Positions 63,217 to 64,000 of a DNA stretch of 64,000 nucleotides are shown here, piece by piece; positions within the stretch are counted from its first letter, which is position 1, and each line of letters starts with the position of its first letter. Under the pieces are notes generated by a model, which was not told the DNA's origin, made no database searches, and saw only the letters and a program-made list of their open reading frames with translations. Made by a program: the position numbers and the translations under genes. Source of the DNA: Anderseniella sp963787895 (GTDB lineage Bacteria; Pseudomonadota; Alphaproteobacteria; Rhizobiales; Aestuariivirgaceae); the NCBI GenBank assembly GCA_963787895.1, contig CAWBEX010000004.1:62001-126000 (forward strand), given 5' to 3'.

Positions 63217-63767
63217 GTCACTTTACCTCGAAGACAGGCCTCAGCCCGGTCCAACCAAATCGACAGAATTTCATTGTCGTTCCGCAGTTTCCCGCCACCT
63301 CAGACTCACTTTATATGACCGAACAACCCCATTGACAATTTATTCCTATAGGAGTATAGTCTCCATATCTGATCTGGTGGAAGGGGCAGCTAGCGTTTCT
63401 GCCTTCAGATCAGGGTGCACGTGCGTCCTGGCGGGCGTTGAATTGACGCCAGTGCCTGCTCAGGATGGGCGAAACCGGAATGTGCCGACGTCACGGTTGG
63501 CGACAGTGGCGGCTGTCTGACTTGTAGTGATACGGTCAGGTTTTGCCGAACTCACCGCATGTGCAATGCATGCGGCCACGGGGGCGAAGACCGCTCAGGG
63601 CCCCGGGCCTTCCGGATAAGCAAAAACCACATGCGCGCGGGCCGCTCGATGGAGCGCCTATACAAAACAAGCAGACGGCGCGACATCGAGTGGCCCGTAG
63701 TTCCTGACTTGCCTGTAAACTCCGGTCAAATGTGATGCGGGGGCCGTCCAGCTGTCAGTATACGTTC
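63217..63767. promoter_or_regulatory. Long upstream region with strong promoter, palindrome and hairpin
   Basis: TTGACA (63332-63337), a 17-base spacer and TATAGT (63355-63360) form a near-consensus sigma-70 promoter. The spacer holds the palindrome TCCTATAGGA (63344-63353), and CTATA-N4-TATAG (63346-63359) overlaps the -10, a likely operator. Right after the expected start, a hairpin with a perfect 7-bp outer stem CTGATCT/AGATCAG spans 63369-63413. About 350 further bases before the next gene have no supported coding frame. Confidence 0.55.
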
Positions 63768-64000
63768 ATGCTAGCGCACATTCCTGTTGCAAAGCCTCGG
63801 GTTCTGCCCACCAATACCTGTTCAGCATCAACACCTGCCGGAGCGCCAAGTGCCATGGTTCACGCCGCTGAAACCTTCATCAACCTGTCGCGCTATCCCA
63901 TCCACGAACAAGGGGCGAAACGTGATGAACTCGTCGCCCATGTGCAGCGTGAACTGGCCGATGACGGGTGCGCTGTCATCAAGGGCTTTCTGTCGCGCGC
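63768..64000 (+). CDS. Start of a probable 2-oxoglutarate/Fe(II) oxygenase (cut by window edge)
   Basis: The frame is open from ATG 63768, with a second in-frame ATG at 63855, to the window end. The text FINLSRYPIHEQGAKRDELV and ELADDGCAVIKGFLSRA resembles the N-terminus of phytanoyl-type or BesD/HalD-like iron oxygenases, where a helix precedes a beta strand ending DGC-x-V-x-x-G-F. Metal ligands lie beyond the edge, so the call is tentative. The start is not settled; 63855 fits homologue starts better. Confidence 0.45.
   Translation, partial: MLAHIPVAKPRVLPTNTCSASTPAGAPSAMVHAAETFINLSRYPIHEQGAKRDELVAHVQRELADDGCAVIKGFLSR

Noticed and set aside
63361..63767. A known riboswitch class
   Set aside because: I could not match the conserved cores of TPP, cobalamin, FMN, glycine, SAM or guanidine classes; only unspecific hairpins are visible.

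Overview
The window looks like a chromosomal segment of an alphaproteobacterium, most likely a marine or low-oxygen member of the Hyphomicrobiales (Rhizobiales). The main support is the housekeeping block on the right: pcm, a GFA-family protein, tolC, popZ (DUF2497) and valS in a row, an order I associate with that group. No rRNA or CRISPR array is present. There are two complete tRNA genes (Ser-GCT, Cys-GCA) and one tRNA 3' fragment.

Region 1 (1-1440) is mobile-element debris: the end of an IS110-family transposase gene and the first codons of an IS3-family orfA. Region 2 (1441-34670) is an anaerobic or microaerobic stress island. Nine 14-bp sites of the form TTGAY-N4-RTCAA (FNR/FnrL/FixK/Anr type) lie in its intergenic gaps, and I found none elsewhere in the window. 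Its genes are universal stress proteins, flavodoxins, a ferric-reductase-like membrane protein, a P-type cation ATPase, the arginine deiminase operon (arcD-like, arcA, arcB, arcC), a Lon-type protease, a second-type FtsH, a helix-hairpin-helix DNA protein, a Pcm/erythromycin-esterase fusion, a hibernation-factor/cold-shock fusion, a BT1-type carrier, a Spy-like periplasmic protein and a five-gene operon with DUF302, DUF2267 and a MacB-like exporter. Together they suggest energy from arginine, control of damaged proteins and ribosome storage when oxygen is low. The regulator gene is not in the window. Several members are decaying: a cytochrome c has an in-frame stop, a universal stress gene survives only as its tail, and a DUF6629 gene is frameshifted in a homopolymer.

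Region 3 (34887-36204) is a tRNA 3' fragment followed by a tyrosine integrase, so an integration boundary. Region 4 (36551-45344) is a type I secretion locus: membrane fusion protein, ABC transporter, a 658-residue acidic repeat protein and a 495-residue protein made of QDQ-rich, NGN-rich and glycine-rich blocks, with a divergent LuxR-type regulator and a partner gene. A 19-residue motif recurs in the 658-residue protein and appears once in the glycine-rich protein; I regard this as the most novel item. Region 5 (45871-48445) is a visibly GC-rich methyltransferase plus LuxR/TPR regulator pair beside tRNA-Ser.

Region 6 (49099-64000) is mostly core genome: a metallo-hydrolase, aminotransferase, Card1-like nuclease-fold protein, quinone oxidoreductase, lipoprotein protease, the pcm-tolC-popZ-valS block, a pentapeptide-type membrane protein with twelve 33-bp repeats, and the start of a probable 2-oxoglutarate/Fe(II) oxygenase behind a near-consensus promoter and a long leader. 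valS carries a one-base frameshift that is more likely a sequence error than a true lesion.
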